From: Thunnus maccoyii
Lineage: Eukaryota; Chordata; Actinopteri; Scombriformes; Scombridae
Assembly: GCF_910596095.1 (NCBI RefSeq)
Contig: NC_056543.1
Span: forward strand, 22,206,542 to 22,270,541
DNA length: 64,000 bases
Direction: 5' to 3'
The notes under the pieces were generated by a model. It did not search any database. It was given only the letters and a program-made list of their open reading frames with translations, and was not told where the DNA came from. The position numbers and the translations under genes were made by a program. Below are positions 1 through 14,290 of the stretch, piece by piece. How positions within the stretch are numbered: the first letter of the stretch is position 1; each line of letters begins with the position of its first letter.

Positions 1-1229
1 CTTTTACTGTATTGTCTAACCGCAGCCATCTCTAGATTCCAAAACACTCTCACATGAGCAGACAACGAAAGGAAATCATTGTCACTCAAGGGGCACACCT
101 TTAACCTGTGTCAAGCCTTTATTGGTTGCAGTGTTTGACTTCCAGTCCTCGAGAACATGTCCTGCAGACCTAGCAGCTCACACTCTGCCATCATACTGGC
201 CCCAAGTGCTAACACCACACGAGCGGGATCAGAGACGACCTTGGCATGCGCGCAATGAAAACACAGTCTACTTCATCGTCTCTCTTTGATGTACATTATC
301 AAAGACCTTTCTCCTCCTCTCCTCCTTGGACCAAAGGCTACTATTGTTTTTGTTGTTGTTATTGATATTGTTTTCCACCCTTATAACACAAAGCAGTCTG
401 ACCATGACTCTGATGCTAATGTGGAGGTGGAGAGGGTGTTTTAATTAGCTGCACAGTAGATCAGAGGGGCTCAGGGGGGTTCGAATAGGTAGCACTGAAC
501 ATCAAAACACAGCGAGTACTGTAGCTTCTGTTTTTAACCAGCCATGACCTTTCAGTGCATCAGCAGCTGGAAGATGTTACATGAAAAATATGAATTTGTG
601 CTGCAAAATAAACAATAAAACCTACTGAAGGTGTATTTAAAAAAAGAGGAGATCATTTATTTTGTCCACCATCAATATCAATTATATTTATTCCTAACTG
701 AAATAGATGGTACTGCCCATAGCTGCATTAACTTCAGTAGGGGGGTGCTGAAGACATTTTCGAACTTATTGCTCCATTAATAAGATTGGAAGACTTATAG
801 AAGGCTTTGATGTCTGCCATGTGGGTGTTAATTGACTGCTGTGATTGACAGTTTGCCTGCTAGTGGTGGGGCATTTCCAGAGCGTGAAAGGCAACATGTT
901 ATTACTACTCCTTATTTGGAAGGTCCTGGCTCCAAACAAAAAAGACGATAAGCTGCAATTCTTTGTTTCAAATCAGCTCCAATGCAAACCAGTGGGGGAT
1001 GTCACATCTCGCTTATGTCCATCTTTATATGCAGTCTATGCCGTCGACCCTCAACCCTCTGTGTGTCAGCTGGATTGTGTGTTTGGATATATGCACCTCT
1101 ACCACAGTATCAACTGACAAGATAAGGGCCTTAAGGTGAATCCTGCTCAACCCAATTGCCAGAACAAAACGTTGCCATTGTGCGTTTCTGCAAACCATGG
1201 ATATGTGAAATGTCTACGTCTCAATGTTG

Positions 1230-1500
1230 GCCATTATCAGTTCAATAATGATGTTTTATGACATGACAACACTGTGGTTAAGGTCTGGTTAGGTTTAGCG
1301 CACAAAAACCACTTGGTTTGGGTTAGGGAAAGATCATGGTTTGGGTTAAAATAAAAAATTTAAATAAAAGCGGTGCATGTCCCGACGTCTCACAAAAAAC
1401 ACCCAGTTTTGTCAGTTGAAACGGGAAGCGGGCATTGGTGTCGAGGTGTTCTCGAACCATGCTCTCTACACAGAGTGCCTACTGCACAGAGTGGGAGGAA
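1230..1500. repeat. Candidate dispersed repeat with GGTTAGG-type motifs
   Basis: Irregular GGTTAGG and GGTTTGGGTTA motifs (1280-1350) are followed by a CpG-containing segment. This resembles a dispersed repeat family I recall from percomorph genomes. No second copy was found in the window, so the call rests on resemblance alone and the borders are approximate. Confidence 0.3.
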
Positions 1501-4125
1501 CAGGGAGTTAAAAAGGGCCCAAGAGCTCATTTTTGCCCACAGACATCTAGGAGGTTAATCTAGTCATGCACTGACCACAGTCTTGTGTGACCTGGTTGTC
1601 TTACATATACAGTAAATATATTCCAAAATGGGAATGGTGGTAAACAAGAAGCACTCTTCTCTCCCACAAAAACTCTAAGTCAAAGTTAACTAATGCTAAA
1701 GAACAAGAGTATACAGTAGCACAAAAGAACAAAAAGGCTTCTAACTTCTTTATTCTCACACACCAGACTCAACTCACACTGTCTGCACAGATTGTCGTAA
1801 TACCTCACAAGAAAACCATTCAGAAATCATTTCAACACAGACAGTGACAGTCTCATTCAAACAGGACAAAAGCTTTGCAACAATATGTAAATCTGAAATG
1901 AATGGGAAAGAAATACTGTTTGAACACATTATCCTCATTACATAAGAGTATTTTGTTGTTGCTATGTTTTGTTAAAGAAGACAAAAAGTTACTTTAGACT
2001 GCTGCTTTCTACGGCTGATCCTCAAAGCTGGAAGAGATGTTTGTCTGATGGGTACCAGTTATTACCTTGTAATGATGGAGTTGTGTCTGCAACTGCTGGT
2101 ATCCTTTTGTTCACATGCTCCAGCACTGCTCCAAACTTTTTGGAGCAATTTTTCTGAGATATACGGTAAATATACACGTCAGATGACTGTCTGTCCTCAT
2201 CACTACCAGATATCACCCTCATTCTCCTGGAGTCGGGGATCTTGTTGTCTGAGCTCCCGCTGAGATGAAAGTTTCTGAGCCTCTCTTGCTTCTCAACAGT
2301 CTGTATAATGAGATGATACAACAAAACACTTACCAGCACTGATGTGGAACTTTTCTCTTGTCTTAAGTGAGGAAGACTGTGAGCCCATTCGAGGAACAGT
2401 ACTCTCACAGGGAACAGCAGTTGAAATTATCCAGCTTCATCTGCCAACAGACAATATACACACAGCAGTTTAAGCCCCCTTACTGTACTGGGAGCTGTGG
2501 CTTTAATCTTTTTAAGGTTTTTTCTATCTTTACAACCACTAAAACCAATAAACTTTTTTGTACGTAACACTGAATTAGTGAGCAAAACACTGAAACTTGG
2601 ATTTATGTAAAATGTTCTTTGTAGGGCTCGTATAAATCAATAAACCAATCATATCTTTGATTTGCCTGAAAGTTTGTTCTTGATTTTGTTTAATACATTA
2701 ACTTCTTAACATCCACCCGCTTAAGCCAGTTGCAACCGGTAGCATCACGCACTAATGAGTAAAAGCAATCGGCACAATTTGGCCATTTGGAGATGATTGG
2801 AGAGGTTCGGGGACACCAGTGACACCACAAACTAAAAACTCCTGACCTCCCATAAGGTTAGGCCTAGAGGTCTGGAAGTTTATAAAGGTTGAAAAGATGT
2901 AGAAGGTATATGGTGTTCTGCATAGTTGTGGCATAAAGCATGTCTTAATTATTGTTATTCAAACATGACTCATTATAGATGAGGACCAAAAACACTTTTT
3001 TGAGCCTTATTTGAACTGATGTAGCTTTGTTTGTGTTTTAGCCACATGCTAAACAAGCACATTTCCAGAAACTAGAAGATATTACTTGTCAAATGAAGCC
3101 TAATACATGGATCATGGCCTTACAGTTCTTCTGTTATAAGCTTTTCCATTTCAGTGTGCCAAATAGGTGAAAAATATAAAAAGGGTGGATGTTAAAGGGT
3201 TAATGGTGTTCATATGGTGTATGCTCTGAATTGTTTGAAATGTAGACACTAGTTAATAACAGGACTTTCCCAATTAATTTTCATTTTGTCTTTGCATATT
3301 CAAGAGACCACTGAGCATGTTGGGCCCTTGGGAGAACACCTAGCACTCTCCATGTTCATGGTTCCTGGAGCAAAGTTAAGCACCACATGCCCTTTGTGAA
3401 AAAAAAATGTTATTTTTAATGCTAATGAATCCAGGAAAACTTCAGTGACAACAACTTCTCTTCCTGTTTAACACTTACGCTATAGGCTGAAGGCTGTACA
3501 GCTGTTGGCCAGGTTTGATTAACCATTCTGGAGACACAAACAGCGTTTCTCAATCTGATTATCTATGGTATACTTTTTTAATAGTTACTCACCTGGACCA
3601 CAACATTCAATTCATCAGACATCTGGAAAGCTACACTAAAGTCAACTACTCATCTACAACTCTCAGATGATGATGTTTGTCTTCCACTGCCATCACATTC
3701 TCCAGCTTGAGATCTACTGTATTTGTGTAGAGCTGATACTCTACAGATTAATTATTGATGAGGACAACTAAAGAGAATATTTCTGTATCATCAGTATATC
3801 TGATGGTACAAGAAGATCAAAGCGTAAATCACAACAAACGTCATGTACAACTTGACAAACTATAACTCGAGTTAGGCCTCATAAAGTTACAAAGTCTCAA
3901 GTTCATTAGCTTAAACTCAACAAAAATGCTTCCTCTTGTGGATTAATCAGCTGTATTACTTCAAAATGTTACATCTGTAAGCCCAAAACCTCAGGTCTCC
4001 TGAGCATAGCAATCTGTAGAAGATGTGAAACATTACTACAGAGTGAATTTCACTGTTGTAAACTTACATTAAAAATAGATCCAGTGTGGATCAGAGCCAT
4101 CAACTAAACAAGACTCTGCAGCCAT

Positions 4126-4510
4126 GCTTAGCACAGCAGTGCTTTGTGCTAAATGCTAACGTCAGCATGGTAACATGCTCACAATGACACAACATTAGAT
4201 AAAAGCATCTTTCAGATGACAAAATCTAAATGTAAAATTGTTGATATTTATCTGTAGTAATGTTTACCATATTCACTATCTTAGTGTGGCGTGTTAGCAT
4301 AGCAACATTTAGTAATTAGCGCTAAACAGGAATGGTGTTAGTTTGGTAGGTATTTGACCATAAACCAAACTACTGGACACATTTAAATTTTGACCTGATG
4401 ATGATGCTAAATGAAAGGTTAAAATATCCCCAAAGTTATTACAATTCACCCTAAGGGGGATGTGAATGTCTGTACCAAATGTTATGGCAATCCATCCAAT
4501 AGACCAACAT
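4126..4510 (+). repeat. Teleost interspersed repeat, copy A
   Basis: The block starts with a GCTAAATGCTAACGTCAGCA-type segment and ends near a CTGTACCAAATGTTATGGCA segment. Its 3' part (about 4380-4500) reappears in reverse complement at 13228-13385, sharing the order 'ATTGGATGGAT ... TTTGGTACAGACAT ... CCCCCT ... TGTAATAACTTT'. Two diverged copies in one window show it is a dispersed family; the class (SINE-like or non-autonomous) is not determined. Open frames inside it are not genes. Confidence 0.65.
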
Positions 4511-6616
4511 TCACAGACATACGATCGGAAGGATTTCTGAAAGCACCTGATGTAAGTAAAAAGTATTCTAACAAGCATAGTACAACTTTAAAATTGTCAA
4601 ACAAATACACTTTGTCTCTTTCTCTTCTAGTTGTCCTGTTATCATGGTGGAAAAGCAATAAAAAAGGGGGAATTTATCAATAGTCTTAAGAGTCTTAAAA
4701 ACCAGGTTAGAGTTCAATACAGAGAGCAGAGTGTACTTGAAAAAGGCAGATGGGAGGAAGGAAAAGAAAAGACTTGTTTACCTTTCCTCCCCTTCTCAGT
4801 GGAGGGGGATTCATTAGCTGCTGTGTAAATCAATCTGCTTCTCCTTAAAGGCCTGTCAATTTAGTCCTGATGTCTGGCAGCCTGACATCGCTCACTGGAT
4901 ATTTAACTTGAAAGCCAATTAATCATCATGATTAATTCACTCACAAATCGCATAGAACTGTTCAACTCTACCTTATGGAATAAGAGCTGAATTCTCCAGA
5001 CTTGAAAAGAGAGAGAGAAGTGAAAACTATTGAAAGTCTCATGGCTCCATTCAACCCTAATCAGCGTCTCAATACACAGATTCAGCTTCACTCTCTCCTC
5101 TCTGCACCAGAAATACAACCAGAAACCTAAACCTCCATCTTTTTATACACTTCCACGTACCTGTTCACACACACACCGTCACACCAATCTATGGTCCATG
5201 ATAATAAAGCAATGCTTGTAATAGGCTTTGCTCTTCAAATCTATAATGTTTTGAACTGTGAATATACATTTGCTTGCACATATAATGAAGTGACTTGTAC
5301 AGGAAAAACAGCAATTTCCAACTCACTGTGTGCTGGCTGGCTAATATTTTCTTAGCTTAACTTAATATTTCCTCTTTCAATGAAAAGAGGAATCACACAT
5401 TAGGAAAGTGGAGTGTGAATACGTATTCCATTCAGCACGTTATCATTATCTTCCAAAGTCTCCGCTGAGGTAATGGAAATGACCTAAACTGTGTGCAGAG
5501 TTACTGAGAAAGAGGGTTCTGCTATCAGCAAAAGAAAAGATGATTTCCCTGCTCTTCAATCATCTATCAGTATTTCTCTGCTGATTCACTGAGGCACGAA
5601 AGAATTCAATCCATGCTTTTAGTTACAGCGCTGTGATGGGGTGAGTTGGGGTGAGCCCAGTATCCCTTGGAAATATGTCTATATCGGACGATTCTGCACC
5701 TCACAATTTGCTTTCAATGCCAATATTCAGTGCCAATGCAGGAATTAGTGTGCCCTATATGTAGCAAGGTGAGAAGTAAAGGTGTGGAGGGCAGTGGTGG
5801 TGGACGGGCGTGAGCGAGTTCATGCAGGAGACCAGAGTTCGCCTCCAGGCACAGACCTGCAGTTAACATTTGGGATTCTATTTTATATTTATTTGCTGTA
5901 ACCACAATCTTCCCCTAACCTTCATATCGTAGATGCCATGAACAGATATTGTAGAGCAGCATTTTAAAAAACATTGGCCTCTCAGGTTTTCCAGAATTGT
6001 CCAATTACAACATTCTTGTCTGACGATACAATACAATTGCAGGATTTTAGAAGGAACAATGATAAAAGCAAGAGTAAAAACTGCATTGCATGCTTGCACT
6101 ATGCAGAGCGCCACGTTTGTCCTCTCTTTCAATGTGATTGGCCGAAGCTGACTCAACAAAGTAATGAAGTCAAAGGTTGAATGATTCATGACAACTATGG
6201 GCTGACTGATGATTTTCTGTTCCGGGTGATGTTAGAGCGACATACTCTAAGAGGACATGAGCAGCAGATCAATCAATCAATCATATTGCCCCTGACAGTA
6301 GAGATCCACTGAGAGAACATTCTGTAGTTGCAGTCTAATCGCTTTTGAAGCCGCAAATGATCACTGTCATTGTAGAGTCCAAGTGTAAAAGCTGACACCT
6401 GTACTGCCAGACTCAGCACATTTCACTCTGCCTGTGCAACTGTGCCAAAGAAAAGGATTCTTTGTGTGCTGGAGCATCTGTTAAACACATATCACAACTT
6501 TAAAGTATGTCTGAGATACACATGTTGGTTGGGCCAGATACTTTTCTGCCCATTTCTAAGAACGAAAGAGAGTTCAGATGTCAATGGGACGCTATGGGAT
6601 ATTTTAATTTAATATT

Positions 6617-7164
6617 TTAAAGGGGACAAATCATGCTTTTTGTGATTTTCTCTTATTTTTATACTGTTATGATGTCAGATGTCTTTGCTCCGTTTGCAAA
6701 GTTTCCAAATTTACCTTTACTTCCTCCTGGTGATGACATCAGATTGTTTGCGCATGTCCACAAATGGTCGTCCATTCTGTAGCCTTTGGTGCTAAGGTTG
6801 TTGCTAAAATTGTTTCATGAGTTGTTTGCTCACATATTTTGGATCTGATTCGGGCTTGAAAAATGTACAGATGTATTTGAGGAGTTTCACTTCAAGTAAA
6901 TAACAACAAAAAGAAGTGAAATCTGACTACTACATTTGTTTATGTAGCCTCTGGAATGCAGAGTGGGCTCATCCAGCGCGGAGCCTGAAAGAGACAGTTG
7001 GTAAAACAGCCTGTTTCAGACAGAGGCTGATCTGAGGGGATGCTTTAGGGGCCAGTATAAGATCAATAAGAAGTTTTTTGAATTGTAGATCATGTAAAGA
7101 TATTCTAGTAGAGCCCCAGAATATAAATATAGACCCAGATATGCGCATGAGATGTCCCCTTTAA
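6617..7164. mobile_element. piggyBac-like MITE with TTAA target duplications
   Basis: TTAA at 6617-6620 and 7161-7164 flank a 540-bp unit. Its ends form an imperfect terminal inverted repeat: AGGGGACAAATCATGC at 6621, and AGGGGACATCTCATGC read inward from 7160, 14 of 16 positions matching. TTAA duplications and short GGGG-type ends point to piggyBac-type mobilisation. No transposase frame is inside, so it is non-autonomous. The 66-codon minus-strand frame within it is incidental. Confidence 0.65.
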
Positions 7165-7734
7165 AGGTTAGGGCTAGTGATATTCTGGATTTTATCTTAC
7201 TGTTAACAAATCCCATGAAAGGATCAAAACCAAGTACTGTATGTATAGGTTGGTTTGTTGGTTTTTAACTTTTCAAAGGATTTGTTGACAATAAGAAAAT
7301 ATAGAATAACAATTTATCCTTTAATATCCATGGAGTCAAAGCATACGTCAATATCAACTGAAGTCCAGGGCTTTCTTTAGTCACTGTAAACTTGTAAGTA
7401 ACAAGAGGCTAAAAAACCTTATAGTTCTTTCAAGACAGATGAATCAAAACGAACCATTTAAATGAAAACTTAATCTGTAAATCAAGATTGCTTTGTAGTG
7501 TCTTGGCTATAATTTTCTTAGTCATTACATTATTACAGGGTGATATGCAAAGATATCCAATAGGCCTATGTCTGATGATTCCACAACTTATATATTCTTC
7601 TGTCATGTCCAGGATGTATGCCTCTAATATGCATTTAAAACATGTTTTCTCATGCTGTAATCTGAACTTGTAGCGCAACATAAAACATGTCTTCACAGCT
7701 GTGACAGAAGTTGACAGCTGTGAAGCTGTGACAG

Positions 7735-8010
7735 AGCTCTTTTAATTAACTGATCCATCTCTCTTGATAGACAGCAACACATTACTACCACCTCCCGCAG
7801 AGCAAAACTTTGCTCCAAACTGCCCGCCATGCGCGCTCCAGCCTCTATTTGAAGAGTAGGACATGAAAGCAACTGCAGACCCTCCACGTGGGCTTGTATC
7901 GGATCTTAATTAAAAAGCCCTGCATATTATTTGCTGTAACAAAGGGAAATTTGGGGGTTCATTTAAATCCAATTAGGCCTGTGCTGATGCCTCAGGAGAT
8001 GAGAGAGTAA
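7735..8010. promoter_or_regulatory. Candidate conserved enhancer block
   Basis: This block is dense in developmental-factor core motifs: TTAATTAA-type homeodomain cores near 7742 and 7905, a POU-like TGCATATTATTTGC segment near 7921, a SOX-like AACAAAGG near 7938 and CCAATTAG near 7969. Its GC content is less AT-biased than the surroundings in the middle part. No repeat signature was noticed. Conservation cannot be measured from one sequence, so this is a candidate only. Confidence 0.25.
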
Positions 8011-11000
8011 TTGCTGTTTGAACACGAAGGTCTTTGTTCTGGGCTCCAGTAGATTGATAAAGGCAATAAGCACACAATGTGGAGAGAGACAGGACAGGAC
8101 TGTGAACTTACAGTATGAAGACTTTTATACACCAGGCATGGACAATTAGTAGTATGGAAATTGTTCCTTGTTTTGTTCTGAAGAAAAAAAAATGTGATTG
8201 AGCCCCCTGTGCTGCAGGTGTTACTGAAAAGATCAGCTGAGTTAATTGCTTCAGTCATTATTGTCTTATACCACATGCAGTGAGCTTCAGCACAATCAAA
8301 GTGCAGACTGTTAGTGTATAATTTCACTAACTGAAATAAATTCCCTGTTCTAATGTTCTAATCATCTGTTTTTTTCTTCAGCGATTCATCCTCTATTAAA
8401 GTCATTACTGATTTATGAGAGGCTCAGGTGTTCCCTTCTATTGATCAAGGTGGGTGGTGGTGGTAATCAATAACTCACACAACCCCCCAAGATTGCACAC
8501 ACACAAACACATACTAATCCCTTTTTTAAGGCAAAAATTTGCTGAATGGAGTTTGCTTTGTCTTTGGTACCCATCAGGCTGATCCACTACCACACATGTA
8601 ATGGCCATGACCTCTCACCTTTAACCTATCTGATGGTGTATTGATTGTGTCTGGCTGAGTCTGGTACCACCACAGTATGATCAGTAGGACATTGTTAGGC
8701 TTGCATTATTATTGTCAATCATATCACAGTTTTAAGACATTTAAATTAAAGTAATCGTTTGACATTTTAGTAAATATGCTTAGATGATACCACTCTCATG
8801 TCTGTACATTAGCTTGGCATTAAGACTGGAAAGAAAAGAGGGAAAATAGCTAGCATGATGATGATTCATAAGTGTTTAAAATCTCAATTTATTGCTGGCT
8901 ATAAAGTAAACCATGAAGTGTTTATTATAAAGGGAGTAGAATGAGTGAACGAGGGATTTTATTGCGCCCCACCAAGAAATATTTTGACACATAACCCCCC
9001 ATTAAAACCACAACGTCTTACACTTTTTATCACAGATTAAACAAAACGAGGTGTACCATGTTCATTAGTGAGCATTAGAGGTGCTGGTAGGCGGATATTG
9101 TTACCTTTGTACCCCCTGTTTCCATTCCTTGTGCTGAACGGGCTGCTGGATGTAGCTTCATATTTAGACATGAGAGTGATATTGATCCTCTCATCTAGTA
9201 ACTTGACTGCAAACAGTATTTCCCATAATGTTTAAATATTTATTTAGTAGCTAAATTAGCTTCAGGTTTTTAAGGTTTTTAATGGGATTTTATTGAATGC
9301 TCTTGTGGTGACTTGACAGAGACACATCAGACACAATGGCTGTACTTTTGAACCAGCTTCACACAGGTTACTATAGGAGCAGACACAACAACTAGCCTAC
9401 ATGAACCAGAAAAGGAAGGCTCAACTCATCTAAGAGCTAGGCAACAGCTTTTATGCAGAGAGGCATTGGACTGATAGCACCTGGTTCACAAGATTAACAT
9501 GCACTTAATTTCCTGAGTGGTTTTCTTACTTGTTAGACTTTGGTTGCAGTGCCATCAGAGCTGGAGGGGGTGATTTAGCTCAGAAAAAGAGGGAGAAAGT
9601 CCACAAATAAAGTTACTGTCCAGACATATACACCTGTAACTATTAGGTATATGGCAAAACATTCCACGAAACAATAGACACATATAGTTTGCTATCATTT
9701 ATCTTTTATACCAATGATTTTAAAATAATGCTTTATAGAAGGAATGGCAGCAAATGCAATTAAATTTCAATCATCAACTGTGGTTATGAACTTGTCTTTA
9801 GGTCATGATAATTAGCTGATAATATGAATGTAGTTTCTTTCAGGACTTCATCCAGTATAAAGTAATCAGTGAGATTTGCATTATCCCGAAGCAATATAAA
9901 GATTTGAAGCAGGTCTTGTAAGGATCCTGTACTTCGATGGCCGTCTGATTGTATCCAGACTGAAATGTAGAGACAAACAGAGTGCATTATGCGTCCTTCT
10001 CTAAGTTTGTTTTTCCCTGACTGTTTATTTTATCTGTCTGCATATTTGAATTAGTACCATGCAACTAAATCTGAACACTGAATTGAGAGCATTCAGCATT
10101 TTTACAGAATTTTCCTCCGTGCTGCCTGATACCATCATCCCTGTGAAAGAAAATTGAATAGTAGGTTATCATTTTATAAATCTTTTGTATTTATGTTACA
10201 AATGTTTTCAAACTAAAGAGTCAATGTTTGTTATCAACTGAATGTGATCTAATGCATGTATCCCCAAAATGACATGTTGGTGAAGAAATCCTACTCCTAG
10301 GCTAGTTGAACTCTTGAACCTGTTTCTATCTGAGGATTGCTTGCTGACCTCTGGGGTTTGCTAGAGATATCTTTGTCTTAAGCCTGCTGTTTTAGAGACC
10401 ATATTTGTTTGTAAGAAGGTGTAACGGTTTGTGGAAGTGTCCATTTAGGGACCAGACTGTTTTTAGCTTTGCTTCTGAAGAGGTATAAAGCTGTCTAGTT
10501 TGGGTTCACAATCTTTAGAGAAAGGGCTGGCTTTAGGGAAAGGGCCAGCTGAACAACATGCTTTCTCTCCAAAAATACAAGATGATTGTATTTTTGTTTG
10601 TGTTTGGACATTTGTATAATTGTTACTGATGATGTGATGGACTGTACAGTGTCTACAACTGCTTCAACAAGTAACAACGTTTAATGCTTTCTTTATGTCT
10701 CCATGTGCCTCTTTATCAAGAAAATTTCCACAACAATTTCCCTCATCACTATATCCTTTGCACATTGCAGGTGATATGTGTGTCTGTGTGTACATGAGTG
10801 TATAATACATGCTCATGTAATTAAAACACCAGATCAATGCCACTGAACTGCTGGAAACCTTACAACTGCTTCTCAGGAGTGTTGAAAACATTCTTACTCC
10901 CTCTCTCCCTTCTCTCAGCTCTCAGGCTGTTGTCACACCCTTCAGGTGAGATAGCATTCAAGTGAAACCTTCTGACTTATTTTAACCTCCCCCATTCCTC

Positions 11001-13227
11001 CTGAGCTCTCTGGAGATGTTCCTTTGGCTCAGGCAGGTTTTTTTTTTTGAAGAGAAGAGGAGCACAGGAAGGACACCAGAACACAGAACACTGCTCGCGG
11101 TCACATCTGGGGCCCCCCAAAGACCAAAGGTCATGTGATAAAGGTGAAAGGGCAGTTTGCTGGCATTAGGCCAAGGTCAAGGCAGCAGAGGTCAGTATCA
11201 GAGCTGTCAGCCTCATCCTGCCCTTGGCCTTGAGCTGATCAATAAGAGCAGGGTCTCTGCTTGCCTCGGCCAAACGATCAATGACACATTTACATTTAGC
11301 CCAGTCACTCAAACACATGTTGCCTGTATTCTCACAACAGCGACATGTATTTTCTCTCGCTCTGTCTTTCTTCTCTCATCAGCCTTTCCATTCATTGTTC
11401 TTCAGATAAAGGCTCACTCATAATGAGTGTACGGCTATCCCCTCCTCTCTCTGATGGTATAGGTGTGTTTTCCTTCAGTTCATCAGAAGCTCACATGAAA
11501 TGTTTTTCAAAATCCAGAGAATACTGAAAAAAAAAATCAAATGGCTCTGAAGTTTGAGTTTGCGCACATTGTAAAACCAGTAGATATTTTATTGTTCTCT
11601 GCTTTAAGGTGTCTTTTTAAATTTCTGTTCTTTTGCTGCTTTCATCGATGTGCAGTATTTGCATTGGTATTAAATTAATACCAAAGTCACAAGTGTATCT
11701 GATATGTTTTAATGATATGCTCATTCCTACATTTCTTTTTTTTTTTTACTTAAACCTGCATTCATTTATTTTTCGGGGGACTGCTTTGGCACAACGAGCT
11801 GTAAACACAAAATTGAGACATTATCAGCTTATAAATTTCAGTAGTGAACGTGATGGCAAACAGTTGCCTATTTACACATCCAGCAGACGTGGAGCAACAT
11901 TAGCGTTCATTTAGAGCTGTGTGTCTATCTAGGTGCAATGTTCACTCTTTTGGCTCTGGTTTGGTCTCCATCAACTCCTGAGGGAAAATATTTAGCCCTT
12001 AAGGTGTTAAATGCTTCTGTGTGTTACAAGCTAATCGCTAACTTTGTCTGTTTGTCATTTGATTCTGGACAGGTAGTGCACAGTGGGATTATCAGAGCTT
12101 TTTCACTGAAAACAGTTGCCTGCTGCTGCCAAAAACAACTCTGATATGATCGGTGAACCAAAATAGTAAAGTTGGGCACCCTAAAACGATAAAAAGAGCT
12201 GAAAGCAGCTAAAAGGCTCTGCAGAGCTGAGAGGAACTGCAGCGTCAGTGATAATTAATTCTATGTCAGTTCATATGAGAGACACCTTTCACATAGTCAT
12301 TTGATCCATTGTTAATATTGAAATATTGATTAAAGCAGCTACGGCACAAAGTCTAACAATACATTTCTAAGTTCGAAAATTGGATTTTTTTGTTTTAACA
12401 TATTGTCATGATTGGCTGCTTGTCAATCACTTTTTATCTCGTTTCTTGTTCTTCACTGTTAGCTCCCCTCACACTCACCACTTGCTGCTATCATGAACCT
12501 CCCTCCATCCTCTGCAGCTTCTCTGTGACATGGGACAGTTAGACAAACTGAAGCTATGTTGTTTGGACAGTGTTTCCTATTAAATGGCCCTTCCTTTATA
12601 TTCACACATGGTGCATTTCCAGTCCCAGAGCAATTATACACATGACTACACTTGGAGCTAAAGGAACAGGCTGAATCTTTATCACCAGCCAAAGAGCAGC
12701 AGCACTGTGACTCCTAGCGAGCTGTCTGCCCTCTGTGCTTGTCTGCATTCCCAATAAAAGAAGAGGGAATATTATTTTGTTCTAATCAAGCAACCAGGAT
12801 TTGGACAAAAAACCTTAACAGAAACTTCAATTAGCATTTTGCATTCTTTGCAAAATAACACCGCTGAAAAAGTGGAGATGATTATTCACTACAACTCAAA
12901 GTAGCAACATTGCCTAAATTGCTATGCATAAAATACTGACACATACAGAGCGACAAAGTCCTGACACTACCTTTGAGTTTGCCGCTGTTCCACTAGTGTC
13001 TAACTCAATGCAATCTCTCATTTCTTTTATTATAGCCTCGGCAACTCGACTCACCATAGACTCGTTTATTCTGATGAGCTTGTGACATTTAAGCAGCGAT
13101 GGTCTAGAGCATATAGGAAATGGTGTTTGTGAAGGCCATTAAAACAGAGGTATTAAAAAAAACAACAGTATATTTTGAAATTCAATTCATTTTGTAATCT
13201 CATTTTTAGCCACACCACCACTTTGGT

Positions 13228-13385
13228 TGAGACTGATATATCTTAATAACTATTGGATGGATCACCATGAAATTTGGTACAGACATCCATGTCCCCCTCA
13301 CATTGTATTGTAATAACTTTAGTGATCCTCTGAATTTTCATCTAGTGCAACCATCAGGTCAAAATTCACATTTTCTAGCTTTTGG
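13228..13385 (-). repeat. Teleost interspersed repeat, copy B (inverted fragment)
   Basis: This is a truncated, reverse-complement copy of the repeat at 4126-4510. It matches over the end containing ATTGGATGGAT, TTTGGTACAGACAT, the CCCCCT run and TGTAATAACTTTAGTGAT. The GCTAAATGC half is missing. Confidence 0.65.
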
Positions 13386-14129
13386 AGGCTCAGACATTTA
13401 GGTTTCACCTCAGCCACCTGTAGGGAAATATCAATATATTGGTATACATCATTCCTGGTGGCTTAGAATCACTAAATATTAATTTAAGAGCTCAAGTTCA
13501 TTGCAAAGTGAGATTTACAATGGGACACTAACTCAGTGGCCAATGTCCAATGGCCATGTCTTTTAACCACCAGCTTGTCCATCTTCACCCTTTAATTTCT
13601 GGAAGGTCTGGAAATCTGGATATTACTGAACAATCAAAAAATATCAGAACAAGGGTCAGAACAGAGGTCTAAGAAAATCTGGCAGCAGCTAAGATGAAGG
13701 TAGGACGTTTGAAGATGAGGAAGGATGTTTGAACCCGCACCCTCTTCTCAGTGTCCCAGTGGGGAGTGTATATCGGAAAGCAAGTCATGTATTATTTAGA
13801 GTCAGACATGCCTTTGTGCTTGATCAGAGCTTGATTGAGAAGGGCTGTAATTGGCTGTTTCCCCATGTAAGAATATGAACGTCTGCTCAGGAATGAAGGT
13901 GAGCCTGTAACCTCCACACAGATCTCGGTCAATAATGCAAAGTGCCTGAAAAGCATTTGACTCCTCTGTTGTCATGTACACGGAAAGGTCATATTATCAG
14001 TATACTGAGGAAACATTACTCCTTACTGGACAGCTTTAGGGTAACCTGCAGTCCTTGCAGAGTTATTTAAAGTACTTGTAGTCCAGAGCACATGAGTACT
14101 GTTAATGTGTCAGGGCCACGGGGAGACAG

Positions 14130-14290
14130 TGTTTTAACCAATCCCTAATTAAAGTAGAATCTCCGAGCAGTGTGAGGCTCCCAGTTCAGCCAACGAGTCA
14201 TGGCTGATATGCTCTTTAAATCATTAGCCGCTGTGATTTGTAGCCACAGCACCTTGTTAACAGAACGGGGGCTCATAATCCTGCGACAAG
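14130..14290. promoter_or_regulatory. Candidate conserved enhancer block
   Basis: The sequence holds a TAATTAAAG homeodomain core (14150), an AAATCATTAGC core (14218) and a TTGTTAAC HNF/FOX-like core (14254). It is neither low-complexity nor repeat-like and contains no coding frame of note. It may be an enhancer of a neighbouring developmental gene. Support is motif content only. Confidence 0.2.

Noticed and set aside
2022..2408. 128-codon minus-strand frame
   Set aside because: No family resemblance or splice-supported neighbours; composition like the surrounding intergenic DNA.
7686..7732. CRISPR-like or regulatory direct repeats of CAGCTGTGACAG
   Set aside because: Only two or three short imperfect repeats with irregular spacing; no array in this vertebrate DNA.
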